Assembly (NCBI GenBank): GCA_014281115.1
Contig: JACONQ010000013.1
Span: 1,974,501 to 2,038,500 of the forward strand
Direction: 5' to 3'
Source: Laburnicola sp. R22_1
Taxonomy: Eukaryota; Ascomycota; Dothideomycetes; Pleosporales; Didymosphaeriaceae
DNA length: 64,000 nt
Positions 38,014 to 53,010 of the stretch are shown piece by piece. Positions within the stretch are counted from its first letter, which is position 1, and every line of letters begins with the position of its first letter. The translations under genes and the position numbers were made by a program. Under the pieces are notes generated by a model. That model did not search any database. It was not told where the DNA came from and saw only the letters and a program-made list of their open reading frames with translations.

Positions 38014-41000
38014 GGTGCAGCGTGTGAGAGGAGGGAGGATGGTATTAGTGAAGCTTGTTCCTAGTGATCAGTGGTGGTGAAGTGCAGTGCAGAAGGCTGA
38101 CTTGGAGGCAGGTGTAGATATATGGTAGGTGGGACGGCGTATTATGTATACAGGAATGAGGGCCATGTGCCATAAATGAACGACCTCCTCCACCGGATAC
38201 CCTGTCATGTCAAAGCTCGAGCTGTGCATCAGGCCGGCTCGCACAGTTACGCCCTACGGGCTCCGCCCTGCGCGTCCATTTTGGGATATGCGCTGCTGGC
38301 CGGGGGCCACTCCACCGCCAGGGAGTCCTGCAGGCTGGCGGGCATCCCACCGCCTCCAGCCCTATACCCACGCTAGCATGCGTGCCAAATTTACCAACCG
38401 CAAGCTGAGAAGCCTGCCGCCCGGCCCAACGTTTGCGCACTATACAGCTTTTGCCGTGTTTTGTAACGAATCTGGAGCGGTCAGGTCGAACGCCCGTGGA
38501 TGCACGGTATGCACCACAGCGCGCCAAGCCTAGCGCCCAGTGCCCTGGGACGAGGGAATGCTCGGGGTCGGAAGCAAGTGGCATGCCGTCCGCGACTCCG
38601 CAACGTTCCGCACTGGACCGCACACGCGCAGGGTCGCCTTCATCGCGAGCAGGACGAGACCGCTCGGGCGAGGCCAAGAGCGGGTCTACGTACGTCGTGG
38701 ACTCGTGGGCCGCCGTCTGCTGCCGCGTGGATGCGAGGGCTTGGGGCCGCCGCACTTCATACCGCTTTCAACAGCGACACTCGCTTCTCGCCGCAGGACG
38801 ATCGTGGTGGCGCGTCCGCGGGCGTCGAACCTCTGCCAGCCAAATCATCACACGGATATCCGCTCGCGGGGCGGCTTCAAGGGCTGACGCGGTTCGCGGC
38901 ACCATGTGCGCTGAACCACCACCACGGCCGCAAGCCATCGACTACATCCGGAGCGGGCGCTCTTGCAGACCCCGAAAATCAAACGCTCATGGCTCTCTGC
39001 ACTCGTTCTAAAGGCGCTGTTTTGCAGGGCATCTAACTTATCTCCAACCGCCGTCCTAGCCACGGTTGAGCCTCCAGCCATGTGTGTGCCGCATACAAGC
39101 ATCTGACAGCGCCAGCCCTACAAGGCAGAGAACGCCCAAGCTGCAACGCTCCCGTCCCCGTAAGCACCTTCACAACTGTCGGTGAGCGCAGTTCTACTTG
39201 AACGAGCATGGCGCCATCAACGGCGAAGCTTGTCCGTGTGACGTTGTTTCTACTCAAATTTGAAATACCCCATCAGCTCCGGTGAAGTACTTAAATGTAC
39301 CATACCAGCCAGCTAACAAGGGCACGACGAACAAGAGTCATAACCACCGCCCATCACCATTTCGCCAGGCAAGCAAAAATAGGCAGCCGACACGCCGGAG
39401 ACATATTCGGACACTTCCCCTCACAATCTTGGTGTCATTTGCAGCATGGCCGTACAAATCCTCGACGACGACCCGCCGCTGTGGATCAAGTTGGCCATTT
39501 CCTTGCTAGGTTAATGCGCTACGAAGGGTACCAAGACTCCCAGTCTCCCAAGAGCACGTTGGGGCCAAAATTCCTGAGCTTAATAAACGATCCAGCCAAT
39601 GGGACCGTAACTGTCATGTGGCAGCCCACGAACTACGCCATCCACAGTGTTACCCATGTGAAGTATAAATCCTACTAGACAGGACAGCCACCCTAGGGCG
39701 TAGGCAAGGCGAATTGAAGGGGAAAGGTTAATATAGAAAAGGCGATGCTTCGTCCGTGGTCCAAGCTAGGGAGCCGTGATTCGTCCGCAGAGACGAAGCC
39801 ATGCTGTTGGCAAGCTAACTGCTACTCTTCACAGCGCCGGGCGAACGTCTCGAGTCCATATACGTTTCATCAGAGCACACAGTGCGGGAACCTTTGTCTG
39901 TGACTGGTGGAAGCAAGGGAATTCTATTTGCAAGCTTATAATGCTCCCTAATATACCCACCCTGACGGGCCCAGACCACCGTAAGAAACCCAGCGATTGG
40001 GTCGGTATACCTCCATCGTCGTTTACCAGTCTGCACCATAACAAGAGGGCGGGTCAGCAGGTCTCCACCTCAGGGCCCACTGGGTCGGATAGTAGGGAAG
40101 AGACCGAAGCTCAGCCTCTACCATCGATCATAAAATACACTCGCCTGCGGGCCACTAACTGGAGAAGATGTAACATCACAGCTCTGCTTCGTCTAAATAA
40201 ACGACATCACATGACTGTGGGCTATGCTATGGTAGATGGGGCTGAGAGAGCCTGAATTGGATTAGTCAGTGAATGTCAGATCGCACGCTCGACCTTGGCA
40301 TTAACTGTGTACCAAAGTGAAGGCCTACTAAAACAGAAATTTGATTCGGCAAGTTGCGCCGGTCTAACTTATGCACGTCAAACATAGGTACCTTGCGTTT
40401 ACAGGCATGAGTCACCCTACCGCCGGGCTACGGACTATTCTCGAAAAGGTTATTCTGTCAACGTCCGGCATCGAACGAGAGTTTACTGTTTGGCTCCGAT
40501 AGTTTTCGGCTCAGCATGAGGCTCAAAAATAGCCTCCGCCCAGGTCGAAGCCGCGCATTGCAGGCACTTGAACAGCTGGAGCTGTGCCTCATCGGCTGTC
40601 TTGGGCCGTGAAGCGACTAGCCCGATGAAGGTACTGCCCAGAGTCGGACTGTCCAGGACCACTGACAGTGAGTATGCACTCATGGCGTTTTGATGATTCG
40701 ACCTGTCGTGCAAGTTCCGGTTATAACGACCGACTCATCACAATCGGTACATTGCTCGACAGCAAGAACCGGGACGCAGTTAGGCGTATAGCGAATGGGT
40801 TTGCGACGCCACAGTGTCCAGTGGCTGGTTTGTCCGCACCGTTTGGCGTTGCGGTGTGCACATTGCATACCCTCCTAGCACGTTTACTGTTTGCGATGTG
40901 CGGGTGGAGAAAGCACACATTGTAAGTGTGGTAATGTGGTAAATGCGATGCGGTGAGGTCTGCAAGGCTGAAGGCCCGCGTGCGAGGGCACCATTGGCTG

Positions 41001-44000
41001 TGGGTGACGAAGTTCATCTGCGGACCGCTTGTGTCCACTCACAGCTGCTTGCACCACACCGTTTAGCCTGCAGTCACAACATGCCTTCCCCTTTAGGGCA
41101 TGTTAGCGATGTGCGGGTCGCTCCCTCCGGCAGCCTCCAGCAGTCCTCACCGACACCGAGGCAGCAATGTTTTCACCCCACCTCTGCTGCACAGCGCTGT
41201 TTCGCGACTGAACAGCGTTCCACCTGCAAGTCACATGTGATGGAAGAGCGAGCTTCGCTTCACCGATTGCGTACTCCGTGTTCTCCGCTGTCGCCAGGCC
41301 CTGGCCCACGGTATTGTATTCTGGTATGGGTCTGCCCCGTGTCATCAGTGCAAAAACGCCTACCCAGATGCAACCCAGCCATCAGAATGTACCTCCAGTG
41401 TGTCGACACTGCGTACTCCATACGTTTCTGGGACACGCGCATCGTAGCGCCGGATATTTCCAATTATACAGCACAGCAATTTTGCGAGATGCATCTGGGA
41501 GGCATGGTCCCGAGAGGAAGTAGCCTATATTTAGATGCCAAGGCGGGGTAGTCCGTACTTGGTTACCCGGACGGGGACTCACGTCACTCCTCCCGAGGCC
41601 CAGCCCTACAGCCCTACGACTTGGCCCCCCGTTCGCCACCCTTGCACCAACAGCACATGGGCGTCGTGGGCGTCCAAACCCCCAGTGCTGGGCACACCAC
41701 AACAAAACTGTTCAACTGATCAGCCGAGCACAGGTCCTTAGCAGCACACGAGCAACCGCAATGTTGGTGTACAACCGCACTGCAGCCCACTCGAAGCTGG
41801 CCTGCCCCTCGCCCTGCACCGGCAATATGGGGAGGCGCAGGCGAGCAATGTCAGACCTCGTGGCCTATATTCGACGATGCCTCTTCAACAAATGGAGCCA
41901 ATCACCTACGTATTGGCCCCTCCGTCAACAGCATGCAACCTGCATGCAGGGTCAAATGCCGGCTTCGGGCATTCCCTTCTTGAGATCGCCCCAGCAACTC
42001 GGCATGTCCTAAAACGTTCGATCAATCAGAGCGCAGCCGCAATCGGTTTCGCATATCCTACACCCCTTTTCAGATGCCCACCTCTGACGGAGCGTGCTGT
42101 TGTCGCGCAGAAGGGTAAATACGTACGCCGAAGGATGTCGCAATCCTACCCCGAAAAGGTGAGTGCTGAGAGCCCTACCATTACTGGGGTGCGTTCGCCA
42201 AGCAGGAGAACGCTCTTTACAGAAACACTTTCTTCCCTTGTGCAGACCGTTCGCGAATCCTTCAACGAAGCTCCTGTCGTGTCGAGCTGCATGAGATCAT
42301 GACAGGATACCACAATAAGTGTGATACGATGATAACAGGTAGTCTGGTCCCTGCAGATATCATATCTACAAGAGCGAGGTTAATGGTGGTTGGATTCGTG
42401 TGGGTTGTTGATCGCCATTCGCCAGACATCCATCACCATGAGTCCATGACCATCAATGACTGCTACATCAAGCAACGATCATCACGCCTTTATGAGCACG
42501 TTTTCGTTGCGTCTAGATGCTTTTCGAATTTTCAGGCCCAATCAGCCCGGTGAGATAAGATTTCCAAGTCTCAGTGTCGGCATGCGCGCAGATTACTCAT
42601 ATCAGCCACATGAATCTCGCGGTACTATTATCCTTGAATCCTGGAAGTCGCTTTGAAATCGAAATTATTCGATGGCAAACCGCATTAAAGCGAGGACGAA
42701 TCAATATCTGGATACCTGTTACGAAAGTACTTGTCGCGAGGAGGGACCTTAGCAGCTAGCGGCGGTTATGTTCTTCAACCTTAAGGTCTCTTCACACTAT
42801 TTTGACAGCACGCAACCAGGAATCAAAAGGCGTGGTGCTGCGTTGTGTTATCTTTGTACTGGTTGATTGCGAGCCAATTCACCGGATACAAAGCGGCATT
42901 CGGTTGACATGTGACATATGGCAACGCTAGCGGATGAATGCCGTGACCCGCGATACGGCCGCGCGCATTTACGCTCGATAGGTTGGCATGACCTTATAAT
43001 AGCATTTCAATCACAGAAAACCAAAAACCGTCGAGAGTCGAGAGTCGAGAGTCGCAACAACAAACGAGAAAGCGATGACGACAGATAAAGAAGAGTGTGC
43101 TTACATTTAGGGGACCCGTTACCCCGGATCCACCCATCCCACGTCGTCAGCTTATGTTTGACGAGCTTACTACGTAGGGGATCTGTAGGGCTGGAAGAGA
43201 GTTCTGACTGACATGCCGGCTCCGCGTGGTGTCTCGCGAACCGTTGAAACGTCTAGAAGCTTTCGATTCGACGTACTCATTGATCTCGTTGCCAAATTCT
43301 CTACGAGTTGGGAGTTTCCACCAACTCCGCTAGCGCGCAGGCAACCATGTCGGTGGTGAGTCACACCGAGAGTGCGACAACAGCCGTGGCCGCCCCGAGA
43401 GGAACAGACTATTGCACCCCACTTACCGTCACCCTCCGCGGCACTCAACACCGCTAGTCGCACTTCAGCTCGTCTGAGGTAGCCGTCCGCCTTTTCCGCG
43501 TCGGTTTTGCCGTACTATGTTGCGGATGTGCCTCGCCAGTGCGTAGCGCTATCTATCGCTTGCAGGCTTCACGGTTTGCCAGCCGTCCGGGTCGAGAAAT
43601 AACCTCACTGTTCGGCTGGTTCTCTTCGCTATGCAGTTTTAGATGTGGATCGGGCGGGTATGCACTATAAATTCAAGCAATCAAGAGGCCCATCCGGGTT
43701 ACGCGGTGGCACAGTTAGGGGTTGCTGTCGCGAAGCGGCGTTTGGATTTGTTACCGTTCGATTCACTGTCTGATTCGACATTTGAGCAATCGAAACGCCT
43801 TGTGATACACTGAAGGACTTGCGGACGGCAAAGCGCAGGTCGACAAGTGCATCATAGCCTTCGGCCATAATCTGGTTTCGTTTGTTATCTATTGTTGCTT
43901 TGGGTTTGGGATATGCGCCCTCTTCCATGCTTGAGAAGGCTCGCTAAGGCTCGCTTGTACACAACATGTCGTATTTGTGGAGTAGGACTACGCTTCTGTT

Positions 44001-46095
44001 GCCACAACTGGCAAGGCGTATGGTACGGTTCAACTTGGCGGCTCTGGCCCGCTCACACTGCAATGTGCAATATTGTGCCAGGTATCTCCGATTATCACCA
44101 GAAGACGCCGCATTTTAAGTCCGAGGGGAGGTTGATGAACTTCGATCAAGCGCACACAAACAAGGCAAATGCTGTGCGCTGCGCCTCTCTCAAGTCTAGT
44201 CGCCGCCCAGGTAATGTGCTCGCCGCCCGGACGCGTTCGTCCGTCTTTATCCCGTTTTCGGACCAAGTTCTAGGGCCAATCTGCACAGGGGTTGGCGCAT
44301 TAATATAGCCAAAAACGGAAGGGTCTTGGTAGCTGGAATTCGTCACAACGCGACTGGTCTGCACGCGGCAGCGGAAAGGCAAATGGCACGCGCACCAAGC
44401 ATGGTACAACTATACCGTGGAGACTCCGAGTGTGCTTGCGTGGCGGTCGGGCGTAGGAACGCGGGCCCAGGTGCTTTCCCCATTACCGCCTCTTCAGCTT
44501 CCAGAAGTTCAGCCGCAGTATTGGGAGTCCCACGCCTCTCCATACGCAATGAGAAACATGGCCACGCACCTTGACGCACGTTGCTGTTTCGAAACAAGAT
44601 GCGCTCTTCCCCGCACGGGCACTGCCAACGTTGCCATGCACGCTTTGATCAGGCCTCCCATTCACTCAACGAATCCATGCTTCCCAAACCATTATCCATC
44701 ACATATCAAAGATGCCTCGCCCAGGGACATTCATTATTCGACGCTCAAGAGCACCTACGCAAACGCATTTCTCGGCGGCTGGCCATGCGCGTGCTGTTTA
44801 CATCCGGGTTCCGCCCAACCGGTGAAGGATGCAGCTGGTTTACCCTGCCGCATCCTCGCCGCCGGGATTGTCAACTTGTCTCGTTGCACCCTCGTCCTGG
44901 CGGTCAAGAGCAGAAGGATCGCCAGCAGTGCCTGGCGAATCCTACCCCTAGGAAAGGTACAGGGATGGATTGGGAGCAGAGTCCAGGCACCGCAACTTGG
45001 TCCGAGTTCACCGCCTGGCATGCACGTTAGTCCAAAGCGGCCCGTCGACGGCTTGCCTCGCGACTTTGTTTGAGGGCGGAGTACGACGCGCTCGGCGCAT
45101 GTTGCTCGAAGTCATTTGCGCCATGGATGGCAGCCTAGCCCCGCGGCACAGCGGAGGGCGCGCTGAGATTACCTCTTTCCCTAACTGGTTACAGGATTGC
45201 GAGATTGGCACTGTACGTTAGAGTTGCAAGCTAGTATTTAGGCCTCGCAAGAACGTCAGTCGCGAATACCTCAAACGTGGATGGGCACGAGGTGCTCAGC
45301 TCATACGGGACGGTATGCAGGCATTCCGAGTCCGTCCAGGAGGAGGCGGGGAAACTGCGTATCCCGGTCCCGTGTGGTGTCGGGCTCGGAACGGCGTACG
45401 CCGCACGCTGCTTCGGCTGGCCGCTGGGTGGACTCATCAAATGGATGCAAACGGCTTCTTGGTCGGGGATCTTCGCAAAGTCCGTCGGATATATGAACAG
45501 GTTTTCTGAACGCCTTTTTTTGGGGCCAGATCCACTATCGCGAGGCCGGCGTGCTATCGCGTCTTGTGGCGATTGGCTGGCTCGTATTGGACTCCTGATG
45601 CGTTATTGCCTAGGCTACAGTCCGATGTACGACATGTACAAAGTTGAGGAGGCTGGGATGGCGCCATCTTGAGTCTGCTTGGCGGAGGGGATGGGGCGCA
45701 GCGCGCTTAATGGGAGGTCGTTGTCTGGCTTTGTTTACTGACCGGACCGGGCGTGTATTGTAGGGGAGCCGGATGGATTAGTAATGCTGAGTGAGGTAGG
45801 TTGTGTAGGTTGAGATGGGGAGTGCATGGTAGGTCAGACTCACGTGGCACGCCTCTAGGTTCTGATTTGTTTGTGCGTTGGCTCGATGGTGTTCCAGGGT
45901 TTCGTTCATGCACGTCATGGAAAATGATAGGGCCGACATATGGGTGAGTGTACATGTACTTTATACTTGGGCTGAGGTAAGTCGAGTCCAGTCCAGTCGC
46001 AAGAAACTAGTTGACTGACTACATTTATTTCACATATCAGACTCTCATAGCGACAAGATAGCCCGGAACTAATAAACCTCTACGTAGATACATAG
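38014..46095. other. Eight kilobases with no supported gene, normal base composition
   Basis: This region upstream of the bZIP gene is not AT-rich and shows no RIP signature. It contains many chance open frames of 60-218 codons on both strands, often overlapping and rich in Arg, Ser, Pro, Cys and His. I found no conserved motif, no convincing intron pattern and no tRNA. A short 7-bp direct repeat (TCGAGAG, three units) lies at about 43031-43054. It may be a long regulatory region, hold non-coding RNAs or contain orphan genes that I cannot see. Confidence 0.5.
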
Positions 46096-46686
46096 CTACT
46101 CGCTCACCATCCTTTTCCATAGCACCTCAAACACATCGCCTCCTCCATCCAGTAAAACACAGATAGGAAATAGCTCAAATTTGCGCGGGTGCGTCTCAGA
46201 CGCATACAAGGGAGGCAGCATGAATGACGACACTACGCTGCGGGTTTTCTCCCTGGTTCGCTTAGAGTCGATGGAGGAGGTAGTTCCAATGCTCGCGAGA
46301 TTTTTTTTTTTCTTTTCGACAACGCTTCGATATGTCGAGGTGAGAGCGGCGCCTAGAGGTGGGGATTGTGTGTAGAAACCGCGATGGATACGCGGGCGTA
46401 TGCTATTGGCGATATAGAGGCGATATCTGGGCTGGACGGAGAACGGGGAGTTTGCGGTGTTGGTTGGGTGGTTGTGTGGAAGGAGGTTGGTCTGCGGGGA
46501 AGTGGGTGAGGTTGTTTGAGGGAAGATGGTAGGTGGTTGTTGTGCAGTAAGGTGGTCGATTTCGTTGAATAGTTGGATTGGATTGGATTGTGGAGTAGCG
46601 TAACGCAGTGATTCGAAGTAAAGCATGTGAGATTGGGGTGGCGGGTCGGGTAGTCTTTGACTCTTTGTGTAGGAGAAGTTAACCAT
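46096..46686 (-). CDS. Possible small hypothetical protein (196 codons)
   Basis: A single uninterrupted frame starts with ATG at 46686 and runs 196 codons. It is Pro/Thr/Ser/Gln-rich in its first half and contains a run of five Lys encoded opposite a T tract (46310-46320). No domain is recognised. Length alone makes it worth listing, but codon composition is not clearly that of a gene. Confidence 0.25.
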   Translation of the reverse strand: MVNFSYTKSQRLPDPPPQSHMLYFESLRYATPQSNPIQLFNEIDHLTAQQPPTIFPQTTSPTSPQTNLLPHNHPTNTANSPFSVQPRYRLYIANSIRPRIHRGFYTQSPPLGAALTSTYRSVVEKKKKNLASIGTTSSIDSKRTREKTRSVVSSFMLPPLYASETHPRKFELFPICVLLDGGGDVFEVLWKRMVSE

Positions 46687-46962
46687 TAGGGGAGTCGGCG
46701 TGGCTCCTTTCTACAGCCATCCACCGTATATCTATTATTGTAGTGTTATTAAACAGTTTCGATCAGTATTTCTTGGGTCAGAGCTTGCGTGATAGCTCCT
46801 TGACAACCGTATACCATTCATTTTGATACCGCTAGCCATCTTCCTATAAAATTGACCGAACAGTTCCCTCCCTTCTGAATCCCGGCGATCAACGCACGTC
46901 CGAAAGCACCACCCAAAGCCTTATCTTATCTCACTGACTCCTCTCTTCTTATCAATTTCACA

Positions 46963-47229
46963 ATGTCCTATCCAAAATCTAGCAACACTTCCCAATTATA
47001 GCAGCCTCATTCACACACCCAAGCCCAGCACCGTCCATCCACACACGCCATTTTATCATTCCCTCAACACCAGACTCCGCAGAATCAAAACCGTGACAAC
47101 CCTCCACCTCAACATCCCAGTACCCAACATCCTACTCCATCCACTTCAGCGACTCCCAGGCTCTCCCTTACACCCTTAGAAAGGTATGCAAGGTATACTG
47201 CGCGAAGACGAACGCATTTGGTAGTGTAG
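46963..47229 (+). pseudogene. Possible small gene with an in-frame TAG at codon 13
   Basis: An ATG in a good fungal context (TTCACAATGTCC) follows a CT-rich leader at about 46900-46955. The frame runs 88 codons to TAG at 47227-47229 but is interrupted by TAG at 46999-47001. After it the frame is Gln/Pro/His/Ser-rich and ends with a basic segment (SLTPLERYARYTARRRTH). A CAG-to-TAG change would explain the stop. It could also be a sequencing error, an unspliced short gene or chance. Confidence 0.3.
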
Positions 47230-49631
47230 TTAACGCCCTCCCACCTCTCCCTTAGTACAAAACCCACCTCGTATCAGCCCACCCTATACAATCCATACGA
47301 CCCCTTATCCGTCCCCTAATCGTACTCGTACTCCCACTCCTACTCCCGTCGTAAACGACACCGACATATGATGTAGCATCGAACACGCAGCCAATGGATG
47401 GCCAATTACCAACAAAAACGGGAAACCATGACAAACCTCACCACACCACACCTCTTCGCATCAACACAACGATGATACAACCCTCCACGACAGCAGCCCG
47501 CAGCCCTTTCCACTCACCAGCACCACAACATTCCTTTATACTGCAAAAGGGTTGGGGAAGAGGATACGTACGTACAGACGGACGGCAGTCAGTCAGTGTT
47601 ACTAGGCAGCTTGTGCGGCGAGAGTTTGGGTCATGTGTCCTGACTGATGGTCAGGTCTGCACACCTTTTTTTCAGCGGAAGAGGATTTTCGTGGCGGATA
47701 CTATAGCATAGCATAGCGCACACAAGGCAGCATAGGTTGTGCAGAACTGGCTGTTGAAGCTTGGTTGTGCTGGTAAGTCTTATGATCTGTGAAAAGATAA
47801 GCCTACTATAAACGGATAGAAATAAATGAAGGAAAAGGAGAGTAGAAGAAAGTGGGTAGTTATGCCTCGACGCATTGCTCGTGCACCCGGTGCGTGCGCT
47901 TGTGTTGCTGGGAAGAACACAGCCTAGGGTGGGGAATCTACGGATCAGGGAGGTGTGAATCAGCGAAGGGGAAGTAAGTGGGTTGAGGTAGAGTGGGGTG
48001 TATCTCATCAGCTGGAAATCTATGTATGCACTGGACATGGAGTTTGTAAGATCAGCGGTGGAGCATAAAGAGAGTTGGTTGGTAGTTTTGGTCATATGTG
48101 TGTTTGTTTCTTGGCAGGTTTATTTCTCTAGAGGGAAGAGTGTGTTCTTGACTGCGGTCTCGTTATTTGAATTGGTACGACGAGGCGGTATGATCCCATG
48201 AGAGGCATACCCGCTCTCTTTGACAACTTCTTCTTGGTAAATTGTTAAAGCTTGGGTGGAAGTATAATAGATTCAGTGTTCCAATGCGGAAACGCCTAGT
48301 AGAAGTGTGATATTCCTAGGATAGATTCTTTGCCATTCTTTTAAGACTTGCAACCTAGCTCCGTTGAATAGCATTTGTCGTCTGCGGTGCATTTAACTCG
48401 AGATGTTGATCAGTTTTTTCTTCTCTTTCACCTCCTCACGTAATTAGCTTATGTCGAACAGCAAAATGATTAATCCCTAGCTTTTCCAGTTAGAAAATAC
48501 ATGACCCGTACGGTGTTACAGCTTATGTACATGAGCGAACAGGGTATACGAGAAGGATATAAAGAGAGCGGTCGTGGATGCATGGCCGTCATATGTATAA
48601 CAACAGTGATCTAGTTAAGAAACTAAAACAACCTGCTCGATGGATGCGTAGTAAGCTATTAACAGTGACTATAGGATTATATTAGTCGCCCGTACATTTT
48701 CTACACCAAGAGAGGAGATATCAACCTCCACCGCATATTTGCTTGAGGATCATACTCTTGTATTTGTTGTGCCTTGGTCATAGTCTTTGATGACTTGGTG
48801 ATTGGTGATGCGGAGGGATAAGGTGAGGTTAGTTGTATATTCTGGCGTTCCCGTATATATTTCTCGACAGCATTCATGTCCTCACATCTGGATTAGTGGC
48901 GAGTCTAACTGGGGTGATTACATGAGGCCTAATGAACTGTCTTGTGGAGTTCGGACGAAAGAACACCGGAGAGAGAGAGAGAGAGAGAGAGAATGACAGT
49001 TCTGAAGCGAAGTTCTCAGCTAGTTGGAGGATAAGCGTGACAACCAACATGTTTTTGTCGGTGAGGAGGGGCCGAAATTTTTTTTCGGGTGATATGTGAC
49101 TGACAAGGAGCCAAACCAAAGTTCAACACAACTATACTTCCATCACATGCGACTCTATCTTACACTTTGCTGGTGAGGGGAGCCGTAGCAATATTAGTTA
49201 GAGGATAAGAAGCTCCTCGTAGCTGTATTCGTTTCGTTGCGCGGTAGCTTCGTGATTGCATGACCCGTTCGTTGATGGGGTGCGGTCAAAGAAATCGGAC
49301 GGAAAGCGTCCTTGCCAAGGGGAAAACATTTCACCAAGTCATCTCGGCAACATAGAGCCTCTGCGGTGCAGTCGGAAGTTGATGGAAATGCGACGGCATG
49401 GGAGAAAATGTGCGAGCTGGGCTTCCCATGTCGGGTCTCCATCGGATTTGGGTGGCTGCGAATTTCTGACCCGATGCACTAGATGCGGGTGTGGTGCAAT
49501 TGATCCATGGATGTTCCAAGACCGAAGTTGACTCATCTCGCCTAATATCACCAAGAGTGCGGATCTTACTAGGATACATATAATTCCATTACCTGATCCT
49601 AACGACAGAAACCTAACATCGCATTGCTGGA
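47230..49631. other. Intergenic region
   Basis: No gene is supported here. A GA dinucleotide microsatellite of about 12 units lies at 48969-48992. Small open frames on both strands appear to be chance. Confidence 0.55.
48969..48992. repeat. GA microsatellite
   Basis: There are twelve uninterrupted GA units. Confidence 0.95.
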
Positions 49632-50042
49632 ATGGAAATCACAAAGACTCCGAGACGGGTTGTTCACCGTTTCCATGTTCGATACGAGCGCGATGAGCCA
49701 GCTATCATTCGTCAATTTCTCGCATCAACCCAATCTGAACACATCAAACATTTTTTCGTCCATACAATACCCCCGAACCAATCGTCCAAGATGCACACCG
49801 TTCTCGATCTCCATCACATTGAGAACCCGACCGCCAATCTCGACGAAATTCCATACGATGTTTTCTTTGTGGAAAAAAGGGCTGATTTGTATGTCATTCT
49901 CATTCCACCGACATCGAAATGTATACTTACACAACCCGTCAGCGTCTTTCGAAAGCTCGAAGATCATGCGTGTAAGCTGGCTAGCGCACGTTGTCGAGAC
50001 CTGTACTGGGGCACTACTGACCGACCGTCTTTAATCCGATGA
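49632..50042 (+). CDS. Possible hypothetical protein (136 codons)
   Basis: A frame starting with ATG at 49632 runs 136 codons. Its composition is balanced and its codons are often of the purine-any-pyrimidine type (for example the stretch around DEPAIIRQFLAST and HTVLDLHHIENPTANLDEIPYD). This favours coding over chance. No domain is recognised. A GTAAGC at about 49970 could be an intron donor, so the true end is uncertain. Open frames of 136 and 80 codons overlap it in another + frame and on the minus strand, which lowers confidence. Confidence 0.35.
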   Translation: MEITKTPRRVVHRFHVRYERDEPAIIRQFLASTQSEHIKHFFVHTIPPNQSSKMHTVLDLHHIENPTANLDEIPYDVFFVEKRADLYVILIPPTSKCILTQPVSVFRKLEDHACKLASARCRDLYWGTTDRPSLIR

Positions 50043-52077
<2,035 letters not shown>

Positions 52078-52923
52078 ATTTCTTTCACACTTGTTTGTTC
52101 AGAGTTCAACACGACGTTATGAGTTTGGATGATACCACTTCGAAAAGTTTTTGCCTCAACGGCACATTATTTAGAGTTTGAGGACTAGGGACTGGGCGGC
52201 ACAACCGGCGTTACTGATATGCATATCATCCAATTGGCCTTTCAACCTGGCCAAGCATTCGGTGATCGTATCCTGTAAGAAAGAGTGCGATAAAAGGAAA
52301 AGCGAGATTTAGATAGAGAGGGAGCGACGCAGCTGATGGCTCGTAGCGTACCTGCCCATTGTCCGTATACGGGTGGGGTGTCAATACAGATACGTGGGTT
52401 CCACACCCACCTGCTGCGACTCGATCGTTTATTGCCTGTCGTGCGTCGTGGTGTATTCTTCGACATGATCACAACCTCTCAACAACGTTTCCATAGCACC
52501 AGCTCCACATTTTTCATGTAGGTCGCGTACGCATCCGTCGCCGCATCCGCCCACGCATCCTGCCCTCGCGTACCCGTGCAACCCCAGACTCTCCACAATA
52601 CCTGCAACGCATGAGACACATGGCCCATCCCTCCTCCTTGCTGCTTCCCCGTCCCCCGTCTGACTCACTCACCGCTGGTGCTACTACCTCTGGGGTCCAT
52701 AAGATAAACTTTGGTGCGCCCATGCAGCTCGCCGTTGACAGCTTCCACAGCGTATGTAGTGGTGTGGAGTATAGTATGCGTAGCTTGTATAGCGTACATG
52801 GCCGGCTGACGTCCCTCTCGGTGAGAATAGCCTAACGAAAGCTAATAATAAAAAAAGTATAACGTACATGGGACAAGGAGAAGTGACCGGGTGGAGGGGT
52901 GGCTCGTGTATGTATGCATGTAT

Positions 52924-53010
52924 TGAAGATCTTCGTCGTGTTAAGATTCAAACCAAGGTCGAATCCGCACCATACACAGAGAGGAGTAAAACAGGAGGCA
53001 CTAAAACCCT
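52924..53010 (+). repeat. Third, partial copy of the island-border repeat
   Basis: About 85 bp match 33474-33569 with few changes. The GTCGTG motif and the GAGAGGAGTAAAACAGGAGG tract are kept. No transposase lies nearby. It is probably a solo remnant of the same element end. Confidence 0.85.

Noticed and set aside
38210..39036. Overlapping frames of 108-192 codons on both strands
   Set aside because: They overlap in several frames, are rich in Arg, Ala, Pro and Cys, and reflect high GC content rather than coding.
40943..41551. 202-codon + frame
   Set aside because: The composition is rich in Cys, His, Ser and Pro without domain or intron signals, and antisense frames of similar quality overlap it.
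44417..45073. 218-codon + frame
   Set aside because: There is no recognised motif and strong overlap with other open frames on both strands. Composition looks like chance.
45277..45672. 131-codon + frame
   Set aside because: It begins at GTG, not ATG, and its first internal ATG is far inside. No motif was found.
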